Below are positions 41,215 to 48,720 of a DNA stretch of 48,720 nucleotides, piece after piece. Location of the stretch: the NCBI GenBank assembly GCA_017445405.1, contig JAFSUD010000091.1, positions 1-48,720 of the forward strand. Direction: 5' to 3'. Positions within the stretch are counted from its first letter, which is position 1, and the number at the start of each line of letters is the position of its first letter. The notes under the pieces were generated by a model that searched no databases, had not been told where the DNA came from, and worked only from the letters and a program-made list of their open reading frames with translations. The position numbers and the translations under genes are program-made. This stretch comes from Synergistaceae bacterium (lineage in GTDB: Bacteria > Synergistota > Synergistia > Synergistales > Aminobacteriaceae).

Positions 41215-41775
41215 TTGGCCAAAGTGCTGGTAGTTTCCGGACACACCGACCTGAAGAATAATTCATTTGCTAACAAGATAATTCTAGAGCGGCTAGCTGA
41301 GATAATGCCTGAAGCAGAATATCTCTATCTTGATTCAGAATATACCGACTGGAAGTTTGACGTTGAGCGCGAACAGGAACGATTACGCAAAGCAGACGTG
41401 ATAGTTATGCAGTTCCCGTTCTTCTGGTACGGTGTGCCCTCGCTTATGCATAAGTGGATGGAAGAAGTCTTTGTGCACGGCTTCTCTCACGGCTCGAAGG
41501 GCAAAGCGTTAGTTGGCAAAAAGCTGCTCGTGTCCTTCACGTCCGGCGCACCTGAGGAGATGTACCAGACAGGAGGCATTCAGGGCTATCCTGTTGATGA
41601 CTTCCTGATTCCGCTGAAACAGTTTGCGAAGGCCTGCAGCATGGAGTGGGCAGGGTATATCTACAGCGGAGGACTCTCTTACGCGAGCAGGCACGACGAC
41701 GAGAAACTCGCGCAGATGAAGGCGAAAGCATTACTTCACGCAGACAGATTAGCCGAAAAGGTGAGGAGTCTCTAG
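41215..41775 (+). CDS. Flavodoxin-fold NAD(P)H:quinone oxidoreductase (KefF/MdaB-like)
   Basis: About 186 residues from UUG 41215, nine bases after AAGGAG; the GUG at 41206 would lie inside the RBS. KVLVVSGHTDLKNNSFANKII is the FMN phosphate loop, ADVIVMQFPFFWYGVPSLMHKWMEEVFVHGFSHG the conserved centre, and LVSFTSGAPEEMYQTGG the third loop. It reduces quinones or nitro compounds in the cytoplasm. It is followed by cdd and era with spacings of a few bases, so the three form an operon. Confidence 0.88.
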   Translation: MAKVLVVSGHTDLKNNSFANKIILERLAEIMPEAEYLYLDSEYTDWKFDVEREQERLRKADVIVMQFPFFWYGVPSLMHKWMEEVFVHGFSHGSKGKALVGKKLLVSFTSGAPEEMYQTGGIQGYPVDDFLIPLKQFAKACSMEWAGYIYSGGLSYASRHDDEKLAQMKAKALLHADRLAEKVRSL

Positions 41776-41780
41776 CAGCT

Positions 41781-42221
41781 ATGCCCGCGAAAGATAAATG
41801 GCCGAGTGAGAAAATCTCGCCCGATGACCTCCTGAACTTAGCCCGTGAAGCAGCAGACAGAGCATATGTCCCTTACTCACGCTTTCACGTCGGAGCTGCA
41901 TTGCTCTTTGAGAACGATGAAGTGATTCAGTCCTGCAACGTCGAGAATGCCTCTTACGGAATCACTATCTGTGCAGAACGTGCAGGTGTGGTAATCATGA
42001 TCTCTCAGGGAAAACGCAATCCCCTAGCGATCGCAGTTACCGGCTCGCATGAGGACAAGGACGACTACCTCACTATTGCGTGCCCTCCGTGCGGAGCGTG
42101 CCGTCAGGCCTTGATGGAGTTCAACACGAACATGTTAGTAGTGATGGCCTCGAAGGACGGCGCGAGAGTCTACGAGCTGAAGAAGTTACTTCCCCATTCA
42201 TTCACGCTTGACCCTGATTAA
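41781..42221 (+). CDS. cdd: Cytidine deaminase
   Basis: 146 residues from the ATG at 41781 (GAGGAG 13 bases upstream). A tetrameric-type zinc enzyme: YVPYSRFHVGAALL, NVENASYGITICAERAGV (Cys ligand and catalytic Glu) and CPPCGACRQ (two Cys ligands). It turns cytidine and deoxycytidine into uridine forms for pyrimidine salvage. A longer frame upstream overlaps the reductase and is not used. It lies directly upstream of era, a common pairing. Confidence 0.93.
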   Translation: MPAKDKWPSEKISPDDLLNLAREAADRAYVPYSRFHVGAALLFENDEVIQSCNVENASYGITICAERAGVVIMISQGKRNPLAIAVTGSHEDKDDYLTIACPPCGACRQALMEFNTNMLVVMASKDGARVYELKKLLPHSFTLDPD

Positions 42222-42223
42222 TC

Positions 42224-43114
42224 ATGAAGTGCGGAGTAGTAACAATCATAGGCCTTCCCAACGTAGGCAAGTCATCACTCATCAACGCACTGCTGGACAT
42301 TCAGGCAGTCATCATCTCGCCTAAGCCCCAGACTACGCGCAACTCTGTGCGGTGCATCTACAACGACGATAACGCGCAGATAATCTTCACCGACACTCCG
42401 GGACTCTACTCGTCGTCAAGTTCCCGCGACAAGCTCGGACTCTTCCTGAACGCCCAGATTTCCGGTGCACTCGAGGACTCGGACGCTGTCCTCTGGCTCG
42501 TCGACGCATCAACGCGCAGACTCTCCCCTCAGGACTCGGAGATAGCGGGGATAATTCCTCCGTCAATGCCCGCAGTCCTTGCCGCCAACAAGTCCGACAA
42601 AGCCGATCCGTCAGAGGCCTTCAGACTCTACGATGAGCTTCATGCTTTCTCCGCAAAAATTGCAGTCTCGGCCAAGCGCAGACAGGGACTCGGTGAACTC
42701 ATAGCCTCACTCATGCCGTTAATCCCGGAAGGCCCGGCAGTCTACGACCCCGATATTCTCATGGACACGACGGAAAAGTTCATGGCGGGCGAGATAATCA
42801 GGCAGAAAGTCTTGATGCTCCTGCGTGATGAAGTCCCTCACTGTGTCGCCGTAGAGATAGAGGACTACAAGAGTCCTGAAGAGTACCCTGACAGAAAGAA
42901 GCTCTATATCCGCGCAACGCTCATCACGGAGACTGACGGGCAGAAGAAAATCGTGATAGGCAGTAACGGCGAGATGATAAAGCGCATCGGCCAGGAGTCG
43001 AGAAAGGCTCTCGAGGAAATCACGGGGCTTCCTGTGTATCTTGAACTGTGGGCTAAAGTCCTGCCTCACTGGAGAAGAAACAGCACATCATTAAAGCGTC
43101 TGGGCTATGCATAG
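42224..43114 (+). CDS. era: GTPase Era, ribosome small-subunit assembly
   Basis: 296 residues. G1 GLPNVGKSSL, G2 region PKPQTTRNSV, G3 DTPGL, G4 NKSD, G5 VSAKRRQG, then a KH domain (VIGSNGEMIKRIGQESRKALEEITGLPVYLELWAKV). All key residues are present and the length is normal. It binds the 3' end of 16S rRNA during assembly. It starts two bases after the cdd stop. Confidence 0.96.
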   Translation: MKCGVVTIIGLPNVGKSSLINALLDIQAVIISPKPQTTRNSVRCIYNDDNAQIIFTDTPGLYSSSSSRDKLGLFLNAQISGALEDSDAVLWLVDASTRRLSPQDSEIAGIIPPSMPAVLAANKSDKADPSEAFRLYDELHAFSAKIAVSAKRRQGLGELIASLMPLIPEGPAVYDPDILMDTTEKFMAGEIIRQKVLMLLRDEVPHCVAVEIEDYKSPEEYPDRKKLYIRATLITETDGQKKIVIGSNGEMIKRIGQESRKALEEITGLPVYLELWAKVLPHWRRNSTSLKRLGYA

Positions 43115-43154
43115 AATCAAGCCCCCGGCATTGTGAGTGTCAGGGGCTGATTCT
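43113..43154. terminator. Hairpin between convergent era and response-regulator genes
   Basis: Stem AGAATCA-GCCCC / GGGGC-TGATTCT, 12 base pairs with one bulge, and a 17-base loop. A U-run is poor on the plus strand and absent on the minus strand, so its terminator role is likely but not certain. Confidence 0.55.
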
Positions 43155-43174
43155 AAGAAAGGAGTGTTTGCGTC

Positions 43175-44038
43175 TTAGCGTTTCGTCTTGAAAAATTCGT
43201 CTATGCTGTCAAGTATATCTTTCGGCAGCATCGTCTTCAAAAGGTACTTCTCAGGCTTGAACCTCAGCACCTCCATAATGCTTCTCTTGTCGCCTTTCGC
43301 CGTCAGGAACATCACAGGTATATTCGCGGTGTTGGGGTCAGAACGGATCATCTCGAGCACCTTCGGGCCGTTCACTATCGGCATCTCAAAGTCCAGCAGA
43401 ATCAGATCTACCTTGTTCTTCGCAAGAATCGTGATTGCGTTCATGCCGGAGTTCGCCACAAGAATCTTGTACTTCGTGGACAGCAGGCTCTTCATTGAGC
43501 GCAGAGCCGTAGCATCATCATCAACTATCAGAATGCTCTTGAACTCCTTCAGCTTGTCTACTGCCTCGCCCTCCTTCTGAATCGTCTTGATCAGCGACGG
43601 CAGGTCTACAGGCCTCGTGTATGTCTGCGCAACGTAATCTGCCTTCTTGCCGATAACCTCGTCAAGCTCTTCCTGCGTGCCTATCGCGAAGAAACGTATT
43701 CCCCTGTCCTCGACCAAGTCCTTAATGTAGCCGAGCACATCAATCATCAGGTTATCCTCGCCCTGCAGGTACAGGATAAATATTCTCGGGATGTCGTCCT
43801 TCAGCTTCTCGCCTTCTGATGCACTTTCTCCGCCTTCTCCGCTGTCCTGACTCAGCAGTGCCGCAACCTCAGGGTCAATTATTCCGTCATCGTCGCCCTT
43901 GTCTTCCTTCAGAAAGTTTGAGATCGCCGTTACGTCAGGCTTGACCGTGAGCACCTCGAAGTCTTGAGCCTTCAGGTGATTAATTATCCCCTCAGATATG
44001 AAGCTGACCTTCTCTGTGATGAATAATATCTTGCTCAT
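43175..44038 (-). CDS. Response regulator with one intact and one degenerate receiver domain
   Basis: 287 residues. Residues ~1-150 form a receiver-like fold without the acidic pocket (MSKILFITEKVSF...; an acidic linker EDKGDDDG... is inserted). Residues ~165-285 are a canonical receiver: LIVDDDA (acidic pair), LILLDFEMP (phospho-Asp), FLTAKGD (Thr) and EKYLLKTML (Lys). There is no output domain. It lies downstream of the hybrid kinase on the same strand (gap 55 bases), so it is probably its partner. Confidence 0.85.
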   Translation of the reverse strand: MSKILFITEKVSFISEGIINHLKAQDFEVLTVKPDVTAISNFLKEDKGDDDGIIDPEVAALLSQDSGEGGESASEGEKLKDDIPRIFILYLQGEDNLMIDVLGYIKDLVEDRGIRFFAIGTQEELDEVIGKKADYVAQTYTRPVDLPSLIKTIQKEGEAVDKLKEFKSILIVDDDATALRSMKSLLSTKYKILVANSGMNAITILAKNKVDLILLDFEMPIVNGPKVLEMIRSDPNTANIPVMFLTAKGDKRSIMEVLRFKPEKYLLKTMLPKDILDSIDEFFKTKR

Positions 44039-44093
44039 TCTTCCTTATGCCTTCCTTCACATATAGTTTTCGCGCCCCAACCCATAGGGTAAT

Positions 44094-46553
44094 TTATGCT
44101 AATAGCTGCTCCAGTGTTGACCAGTCTGCAGCAGTTACGCAATCCTTTATCTTCTCGAAACGTTCGCGTTCTGATTCAGGTATCCTGTAGTTCTTGGCCT
44201 CTGCAATCATGCTGTCGATGTTATCGAGGTCGAAGTCCGCAGCGAAGCCCTTAATCAGCGAGTACATTTCGTGCAGGTCATCAAGCGATATTTCCGGCAA
44301 TGACATATCCGGTTCATCGTTCTTCCCGAACACCTCAGCTAGCACGGGCTTGTAGCCTCTGTACTGTGAGAGCAGTGCGGGAGTCCTGGCCTCTATCTCG
44401 TGAACGTCGTTCTTGTCTCCGCAGGCCTCGAGATACTTTGCATCCTCTGAGAGCTGAAGTGCTCCCACGAGACGCGCAGCACTCTTCAGAGCATGGACAA
44501 GCACAGTGTAATTCTTCACGTCGCCTTCACGCTGGAACCGCTCGATGTCGTCGGCCTTCTTGTCTAACGTGTTGTAGAAGATCTCCAGTGCCTGAACAAA
44601 CGTCTCTTCTGTTCCGCAGTTCGTTACTGCAGCGTCGTAGTCTATGCCCGGAATGTTCCTGTAGGGTGATGCTGACTCCGTCCCTGCAGTCTCCGGCTCT
44701 GTCTCCTGAGTCCCGGAGGCCTGCACTGATTCTTCAGGCTGTGATGATTCCTCCTTCATCTCTCCTCCCTTGATGACCAGGTCGGGCGGAAGGTACTCGA
44801 GCAATACCTGTTCAAGCCTCACAGTGTCCACAGGCTTAGAGATGTAGTCGCTGAAGCCTTCATCAATGTAGAGCTGCCTCGCTCCCAGCACTGCATTAGC
44901 CGTGAGGGCAACTACGGGAGTGTTGAAGTTCAGGCCGTCAGTCATCTTCTTCATGTTGTGGAATGCCTCAATGCCGTCCATGCCGGGCATACGGTGATCA
45001 AGAAATATCATGTTGTAGTGGTTCATTCTGACCATCTGCAGCATCTCCACTCCGCTCGAGGCCGTGTCAATCTTTATCTTCGTCTTCTTGAGGAGGTTCG
45101 CGAACACTAGGAGGTTCACGTCAGCATCATCAACAACAAGTACCCTTGCGTCCGGTGCCTGGAAGGACTGCGTGTATTTCTTCGCCTGACGCGTCGAGGC
45201 CGTCATGAATGCACGCTCATAGTCCCCGATAGGCTCCCACTTCACTACGTTCTGCTTTATGTCGAACGCAAACGTCGAGCCTTTGTGGAACACGCTCTCG
45301 ATTCTGAGTTCCGAGTCCATGAGCTGCAGCAGCTTCTGCACGATGGAGAGGCCGAGTCCCGAGCCGTCAGCACTGAACTTCCGCGCGCTGTCTATATGCT
45401 CGAAGGGCTTGAAGATGTTCTCCATGTCCTCAGACTTTATCCCGATGCCAGTATCCGTAACTGAAAACTTCATCAGGATCGTGTAGGTGTCTACCTTCTC
45501 AAAGCCTATTGTTACGGTAACTCCTCCGCGTTCGGTGTATTTGATTGCGTTGTTAAGGATGTTCAGCATTACCTGACGTATGTGGTACTCGTCGCCGTCA
45601 AGTATTCTAGGAATCGCCTTGTCAACGTTCACGGTGAAGTTCAGGGATTTCTTCTTGGCCTGTTCCGCAGCAATATTCACGAGGTCATTAATCAGCGAGC
45701 TTAGGTCATAGCGTACAGGGACAATCTCCATCTTCCTGTCCTGCAGCTTGCTGAAGTCCAGAATGTCATTGAGTATCCCCAAGAGTGCACGACCCGACCG
45801 CTGGACGACGAGCGCGTACTCCTTAATCTCGGGCCTGTCCTCCTCGCGCAGTATCATTTCGTTCATGCCCAGAATAGAGTTCATGGGTGTACGTATCTCA
45901 TGAGACATATTCTCGAGGAATGAGCTTTTGGCCTCGTTTGCGGACTTGGCTTCGGAGATCGCCGAGTCGAGTCTCTCCTGCTGATGCCTGTATGCATACG
46001 TGTAGAGCAGGCACAGCAAGCCCAACGCTCCCGCAATAATCACCAGCGGAAGAAACATGTTGACCGGCCGGGCAAGCGCAGGATTCACGGACTCGGGGTA
46101 CAGCCCGGCAAAGACAGCATTCATCACGTAAGCAGCAACCTCGAGGCATATCATGACCACCGCATCACGTACCTGCAGGAAGAACGGTGTAGCAGCTACC
46201 GCCAGAATGAAGAACACGGGCACTCCTCCCAATGTGCCGCCGTCAATGAAGAATAATGCTGTGAAGCCGTAGATAAACATTCCTGCAGTCAGAGGGTAGG
46301 CAATTTTTGAGAGAGGCTGAAGGTCTCCCCTGCGAATACACCTCATTGAATACGCAAGCACGGATGCAGACATTAACGCCGCCAAGAAATAGGCACTGCC
46401 CGCAGCGTAGAAGCCTCCTGCGAATCTGAGAATGCATATAATCATCATTGCGAAGGATATTATTCCTCCGAATGCACAGAAACATAACGCAGTAATATTC
46501 ATGCCCGTAGAATCAGGCATAAAAATAAATTGTCTAAGGGATTGTGTGTTCAT
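44094..46553 (-). CDS. Hybrid sensor histidine kinase (TM sensor, HisKA, HATPase, REC, Hpt)
   Basis: About 819 residues from the ATG at 46553 (a UUG at 46559 is also possible; no strong RBS is seen). Six or seven TM helices to ~residue 195, HisKA with FLENMSHEIRTPMNSILGM, HATPase with NILNNAIKYTERGG, DTGIGIKSEDM and GSGLGLSIVQKL, a receiver (VLVVDDADVN, MIFLDHRMPGMDG, ALTANA, YISKPVD) and a C-terminal Hpt domain with VHALKSAARLVGA. This is a complete phosphorelay. A TATGAT eleven bases before the ATG could give a leaderless or short-leader transcript. Ligand unknown. Confidence 0.92.
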   Translation of the reverse strand: MNTQSLRQFIFMPDSTGMNITALCFCAFGGIISFAMMIICILRFAGGFYAAGSAYFLAALMSASVLAYSMRCIRRGDLQPLSKIAYPLTAGMFIYGFTALFFIDGGTLGGVPVFFILAVAATPFFLQVRDAVVMICLEVAAYVMNAVFAGLYPESVNPALARPVNMFLPLVIIAGALGLLCLLYTYAYRHQQERLDSAISEAKSANEAKSSFLENMSHEIRTPMNSILGMNEMILREEDRPEIKEYALVVQRSGRALLGILNDILDFSKLQDRKMEIVPVRYDLSSLINDLVNIAAEQAKKKSLNFTVNVDKAIPRILDGDEYHIRQVMLNILNNAIKYTERGGVTVTIGFEKVDTYTILMKFSVTDTGIGIKSEDMENIFKPFEHIDSARKFSADGSGLGLSIVQKLLQLMDSELRIESVFHKGSTFAFDIKQNVVKWEPIGDYERAFMTASTRQAKKYTQSFQAPDARVLVVDDADVNLLVFANLLKKTKIKIDTASSGVEMLQMVRMNHYNMIFLDHRMPGMDGIEAFHNMKKMTDGLNFNTPVVALTANAVLGARQLYIDEGFSDYISKPVDTVRLEQVLLEYLPPDLVIKGGEMKEESSQPEESVQASGTQETEPETAGTESASPYRNIPGIDYDAAVTNCGTEETFVQALEIFYNTLDKKADDIERFQREGDVKNYTVLVHALKSAARLVGALQLSEDAKYLEACGDKNDVHEIEARTPALLSQYRGYKPVLAEVFGKNDEPDMSLPEISLDDLHEMYSLIKGFAADFDLDNIDSMIAEAKNYRIPESERERFEKIKDCVTAADWSTLEQLLA

Positions 46554-46655
46554 GGGCAAATCATATCACAATTAATTAGCAGGTGCTATACTTGCAAGGA
46601 TTTCAACACTTACAGCTTCAACACTTTATATACTTCATGAAGGGGCAATAATAAT

Positions 46656-48584
46656 TTGGATACTCATTACATCATAGAATCAGAAATTGCTGTTATCTTT
46701 CTGAGCGTTACGTTGTGCGTATATCTTCAAGTCATATATTCCGGCACGTCCTCAGAGAAGAAAGGATTATTGCGCTACTGTTACATGACCACAATAAGCA
46801 GTATCGTTGATGTGATCTGCTCAATAGTCCTCGCTCCGGACTCGGGATTCTCTCTCACGGCACAATATGTCTGCTCCCTCATGTGGCAGATTGCTGCCTG
46901 CGGAGTCTACTTCATGTTTATGCGTTACATTGCAGGATTCGGGCCTGACAGTCCGTTCAAGAGAAATATGCTCTATGCACAGAATATAGTTCTCGGAGCA
47001 TTCTTCTACTTACAGATAATAGGCTTCTTCACAGGGACAAACTACATCATCTCTCCTGACGGCACGCACATAATCACCGGCAGCATGTGGAAATTCTTGA
47101 CGGTTGGATACATATGGCTGTGGTCAGCCTGGACATGGTGGGAGCTTTACATTTTCCGCAGAGCATTCACCAGAGGGCAGTTATGGGCGTTGTTCCTTAA
47201 CTTTGCTGTGTGCTGGACGATTCAGGCACTGCAGGCTAACTTCTTCCCGACGATTCCGGTGAACTATATCATCATCTCCGTGAACGTCTATTACTTCTTC
47301 TTCCTGCTCGAGACTCCGGCATACAGAGACCTCGCGCGCACACTTGAGCGACTCCGCAGAGCAAAGGAGCTAGCTGACGAGGCCAATCAGATAGCCATAG
47401 CTGCCGATGCTGCGAAGGGAGAGTTTTTAGCGAACATGTCCCACGAGATAAGGACACCGCTCACGACAATTCTGGGAATGGATGAGGTGATTCTCAGGAA
47501 GTATGAGTCAGGGCCGATCTATCAGTACGCACAGGATATACAGAGTGCAGGAAACACATTGCTTCACATCATCAATGACATTCTCGACTTCTCGAAGATA
47601 GAGTCGGGGCAGCTCGAGCTTGCGTCCCGCAACTATGACCTTGCGAGGGTTCTCCGCGACGTTGACAACATGGTGCGAATCCGTGCAGAGCAGAAGGGCC
47701 TGCAGTACATCTCGCAGATAGATGAATCACTGCCCGATGAACTCTTCGGCGACAGAATCCGAGTCCATCAGGTCATGGTGAACATCCTGAACAATGCCGT
47801 GAAGTACACCAAGCGGGGCAGCGTCAAATTCACCCTCACAGGCACGCGCGGCGATGACCCTTCACTAATCACCCTGCACATCACGGTAGCAGATACGGGC
47901 ATAGGCATTCATGCGGAGGACATCCCGAAACTCTTTAAGTCCTTCAGCAGAATAGACGCAAAGGAGACTCACAACATTGAGGGCACGGGCTTAGGGCTCG
48001 CAATCACAGGACGGCTCCTTGAGTTAATGGGAGGGACAGTTGAGGTTACGTCAACTTACGGCATGGGGTCAACGTTCCATGTAGTGCTGCCTCAAAAGAT
48101 AGTTGGCACAAAGACTCTCAGGGATTACGAGCTTGCAGAGGCCGGCAAGTCAAAGACTGAGCGCAAAGTCCTCAAAGCTCCCGACGCACGGATACTTATT
48201 GTTGACGATAACGACATGAACAGAATAGTCCTCCGCTCGCTCATGAAGGATAACGAGGTCAAGATAGACGACGCAGACTCGGGCGAGGAGTGCCTGAGGA
48301 AGATTGCCGAGAACGCCTACGACGTGATTCTGATGGACTACATGATGCCGAGAATGGACGGCAAAGAGACTCTCGCGAAGCTGAAGCAGATGCCCGACGC
48401 TCCCGGCGCAAAGGCAAAGGTGATTGTGTGCACAGCGAACGCCCTAGTCGGAGTGAGGGCAGAATTATTGTCTGCAGGATTTGATGACTTCCTGAGCAAA
48501 CCGGTGAACGGAAAAGAGCTAGAAGAAATGTTAGCGAAGTATATTCCTCCCAGTAAAATTACTCAGGGGGGGGGTATTGATTAA
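46656..48584 (+). CDS. Hybrid sensor histidine kinase (TM sensor, HisKA, HATPase, REC)
   Basis: 642 residues from UUG 46656 (AAGGGG about 11 bases upstream). Seven TM helices fill ~residues 10-225. A short coiled linker (LARTLERLRRAKELADEANQ) leads to HisKA (FLANMSHEIRTPLTTILGM), HATPase (NILNNAVKYTKRGS, DTGIGIHAEDI, GTGLGLAITGRL) and a receiver (ILIVDDND, VILMDYMMPRMDG, VCTANAL, FLSKPVN). It has no Hpt domain, so the Hpt of the divergent kinase could serve it. It ends at a nine-G run just before the stop, and TAATG couples it to the next gene. Confidence 0.92.
   Translation: MDTHYIIESEIAVIFLSVTLCVYLQVIYSGTSSEKKGLLRYCYMTTISSIVDVICSIVLAPDSGFSLTAQYVCSLMWQIAACGVYFMFMRYIAGFGPDSPFKRNMLYAQNIVLGAFFYLQIIGFFTGTNYIISPDGTHIITGSMWKFLTVGYIWLWSAWTWWELYIFRRAFTRGQLWALFLNFAVCWTIQALQANFFPTIPVNYIIISVNVYYFFFLLETPAYRDLARTLERLRRAKELADEANQIAIAADAAKGEFLANMSHEIRTPLTTILGMDEVILRKYESGPIYQYAQDIQSAGNTLLHIINDILDFSKIESGQLELASRNYDLARVLRDVDNMVRIRAEQKGLQYISQIDESLPDELFGDRIRVHQVMVNILNNAVKYTKRGSVKFTLTGTRGDDPSLITLHITVADTGIGIHAEDIPKLFKSFSRIDAKETHNIEGTGLGLAITGRLLELMGGTVEVTSTYGMGSTFHVVLPQKIVGTKTLRDYELAEAGKSKTERKVLKAPDARILIVDDNDMNRIVLRSLMKDNEVKIDDADSGEECLRKIAENAYDVILMDYMMPRMDGKETLAKLKQMPDAPGAKAKVIVCTANALVGVRAELLSAGFDDFLSKPVNGKELEEMLAKYIPPSKITQGGGID
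48566..48574 (+). repeat. Run of nine G at the 3' end of the hybrid kinase gene
   Basis: Nine consecutive G lie eight bases before the stop codon that overlaps the next start. Slippage by one base changes the last few residues and moves the stop. Confidence 0.95.
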
Positions 48585-48720
48585 TGCTGACTTACGGTTT
48601 TAATGTATGGATTGAGGCGACGATGCTTCCGTTCTTGGGAGTCTTGGCTGCGTTCCTGTTTGTGAAGTACAGCACCAATGAAGAGGTCAATGCGAGATTC
48701 CGTCTGCTCGCGCTGTCAAC
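48584..48720 (+). CDS. Membrane protein N-terminus (probable signalling protein), cut by window edge
   Basis: The ATG at 48584 overlaps the kinase stop (TAATG). The 45 visible codons start MLTYGFNVWIEATMLPFLGV and give one TM helix followed by KYSTNEEVNARFRLLALS. The opening resembles integral-membrane sensor regions of kinases or GGDEF proteins, but the output domain is out of view. Confidence 0.6.
   Translation, partial: MLTYGFNVWIEATMLPFLGVLAAFLFVKYSTNEEVNARFRLLALS

Noticed and set aside
41646..41780. Extended N-terminus for cytidine deaminase
   Set aside because: It overlaps the reductase gene in another frame; the ATG at 41781 gives a normal-length enzyme.
44094..48584. Diversity-generating retroelement or retron near the kinases
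   Set aside because: No reverse transcriptase or template/variable repeat pair is present in the window.

Overview
Organism. This is a bacterial chromosome window, close-packed with operons on both strands and using AUG, GUG and UUG starts. An RND pump with its periplasmic adaptor suggests a diderm envelope. HydE and a TM1266-type protein suggest an anaerobe with [FeFe]-hydrogenase. The amino-acid transporter genes and overall gene set would fit a gut or rumen anaerobe such as a member of Synergistota, but that is inference and no rRNA is present to test it. No tRNA, rRNA or CRISPR array was recognised.

Layout. (1) 1-11442, minus strand: a RiPP (ribosomal peptide) operon. A Nif11-type leader peptide with a GG site and a Cys/Gly-rich core (11077-11442) is followed by a radical SAM/SPASM maturase now split by a frameshift, a very short HlyD-like anchor, a C39-peptidase ABC exporter and a second NHLM-type ABC exporter. 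The same run then continues with two periplasmic binding proteins whose lobes are in reversed order, an RsbW-like ATPase, a STAS protein, a secreted C39 peptidase, and an amino-acid ABC permease and ATPase. A HExxH protein is encoded divergently (11519). (2) 12.6-17.4 kb: an esterase-like hydrolase, a frameshifted tnpB, a ThrE-like exporter and a WYL regulator. (3) 17.4-23.0 kb: two large ankyrin proteins and an M20-like peptidase. (4) 23.0-28.7 kb: malQ, an amidohydrolase without metal ligands, a YjfB-like motility protein, a VanY-like peptidase, and the TM1266/hydE pair. (5) 28.7-29.0 kb: a probable structured RNA with its own promoter. (6) 29.1-36 kb: an RND efflux pair, citG and a DEAH helicase. 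(7) 36-43 kb: coiled-coil proteins, a YitT protein, a NYN nuclease-like protein, a flavodoxin-fold reductase, cdd and era. (8) 43-48.7 kb: a response regulator and two hybrid histidine kinases, with the next gene cut by the window edge.

Most unusual feature. Seven separate loci carry tandem partial duplications of gene ends. Each has its own constant period (143, 102, 283, 269, 208, 115 and 230 bp) and each sits exactly at a gene boundary, leaving one intact gene plus decaying 5' or 3' fragments. The units are unrelated to each other, so this is not a mobile repeat. It looks like a recurrent local duplication process tolerated where one whole gene survives. One array (38.3-39.0 kb) shows mosaic copies, which points to gene conversion, and contains an intact stand-alone DUF2179 mini-gene. 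In-frame repeats in the second ankyrin gene may be the coding counterpart.

How the genes work together. The RiPP operon should make, modify, cleave and export a Cys-rich peptide, although its maturase is broken as read. The importer and binding proteins in the same run may supply or sense amino acids or peptides. The signalling genes at the right end form a likely phosphorelay set.
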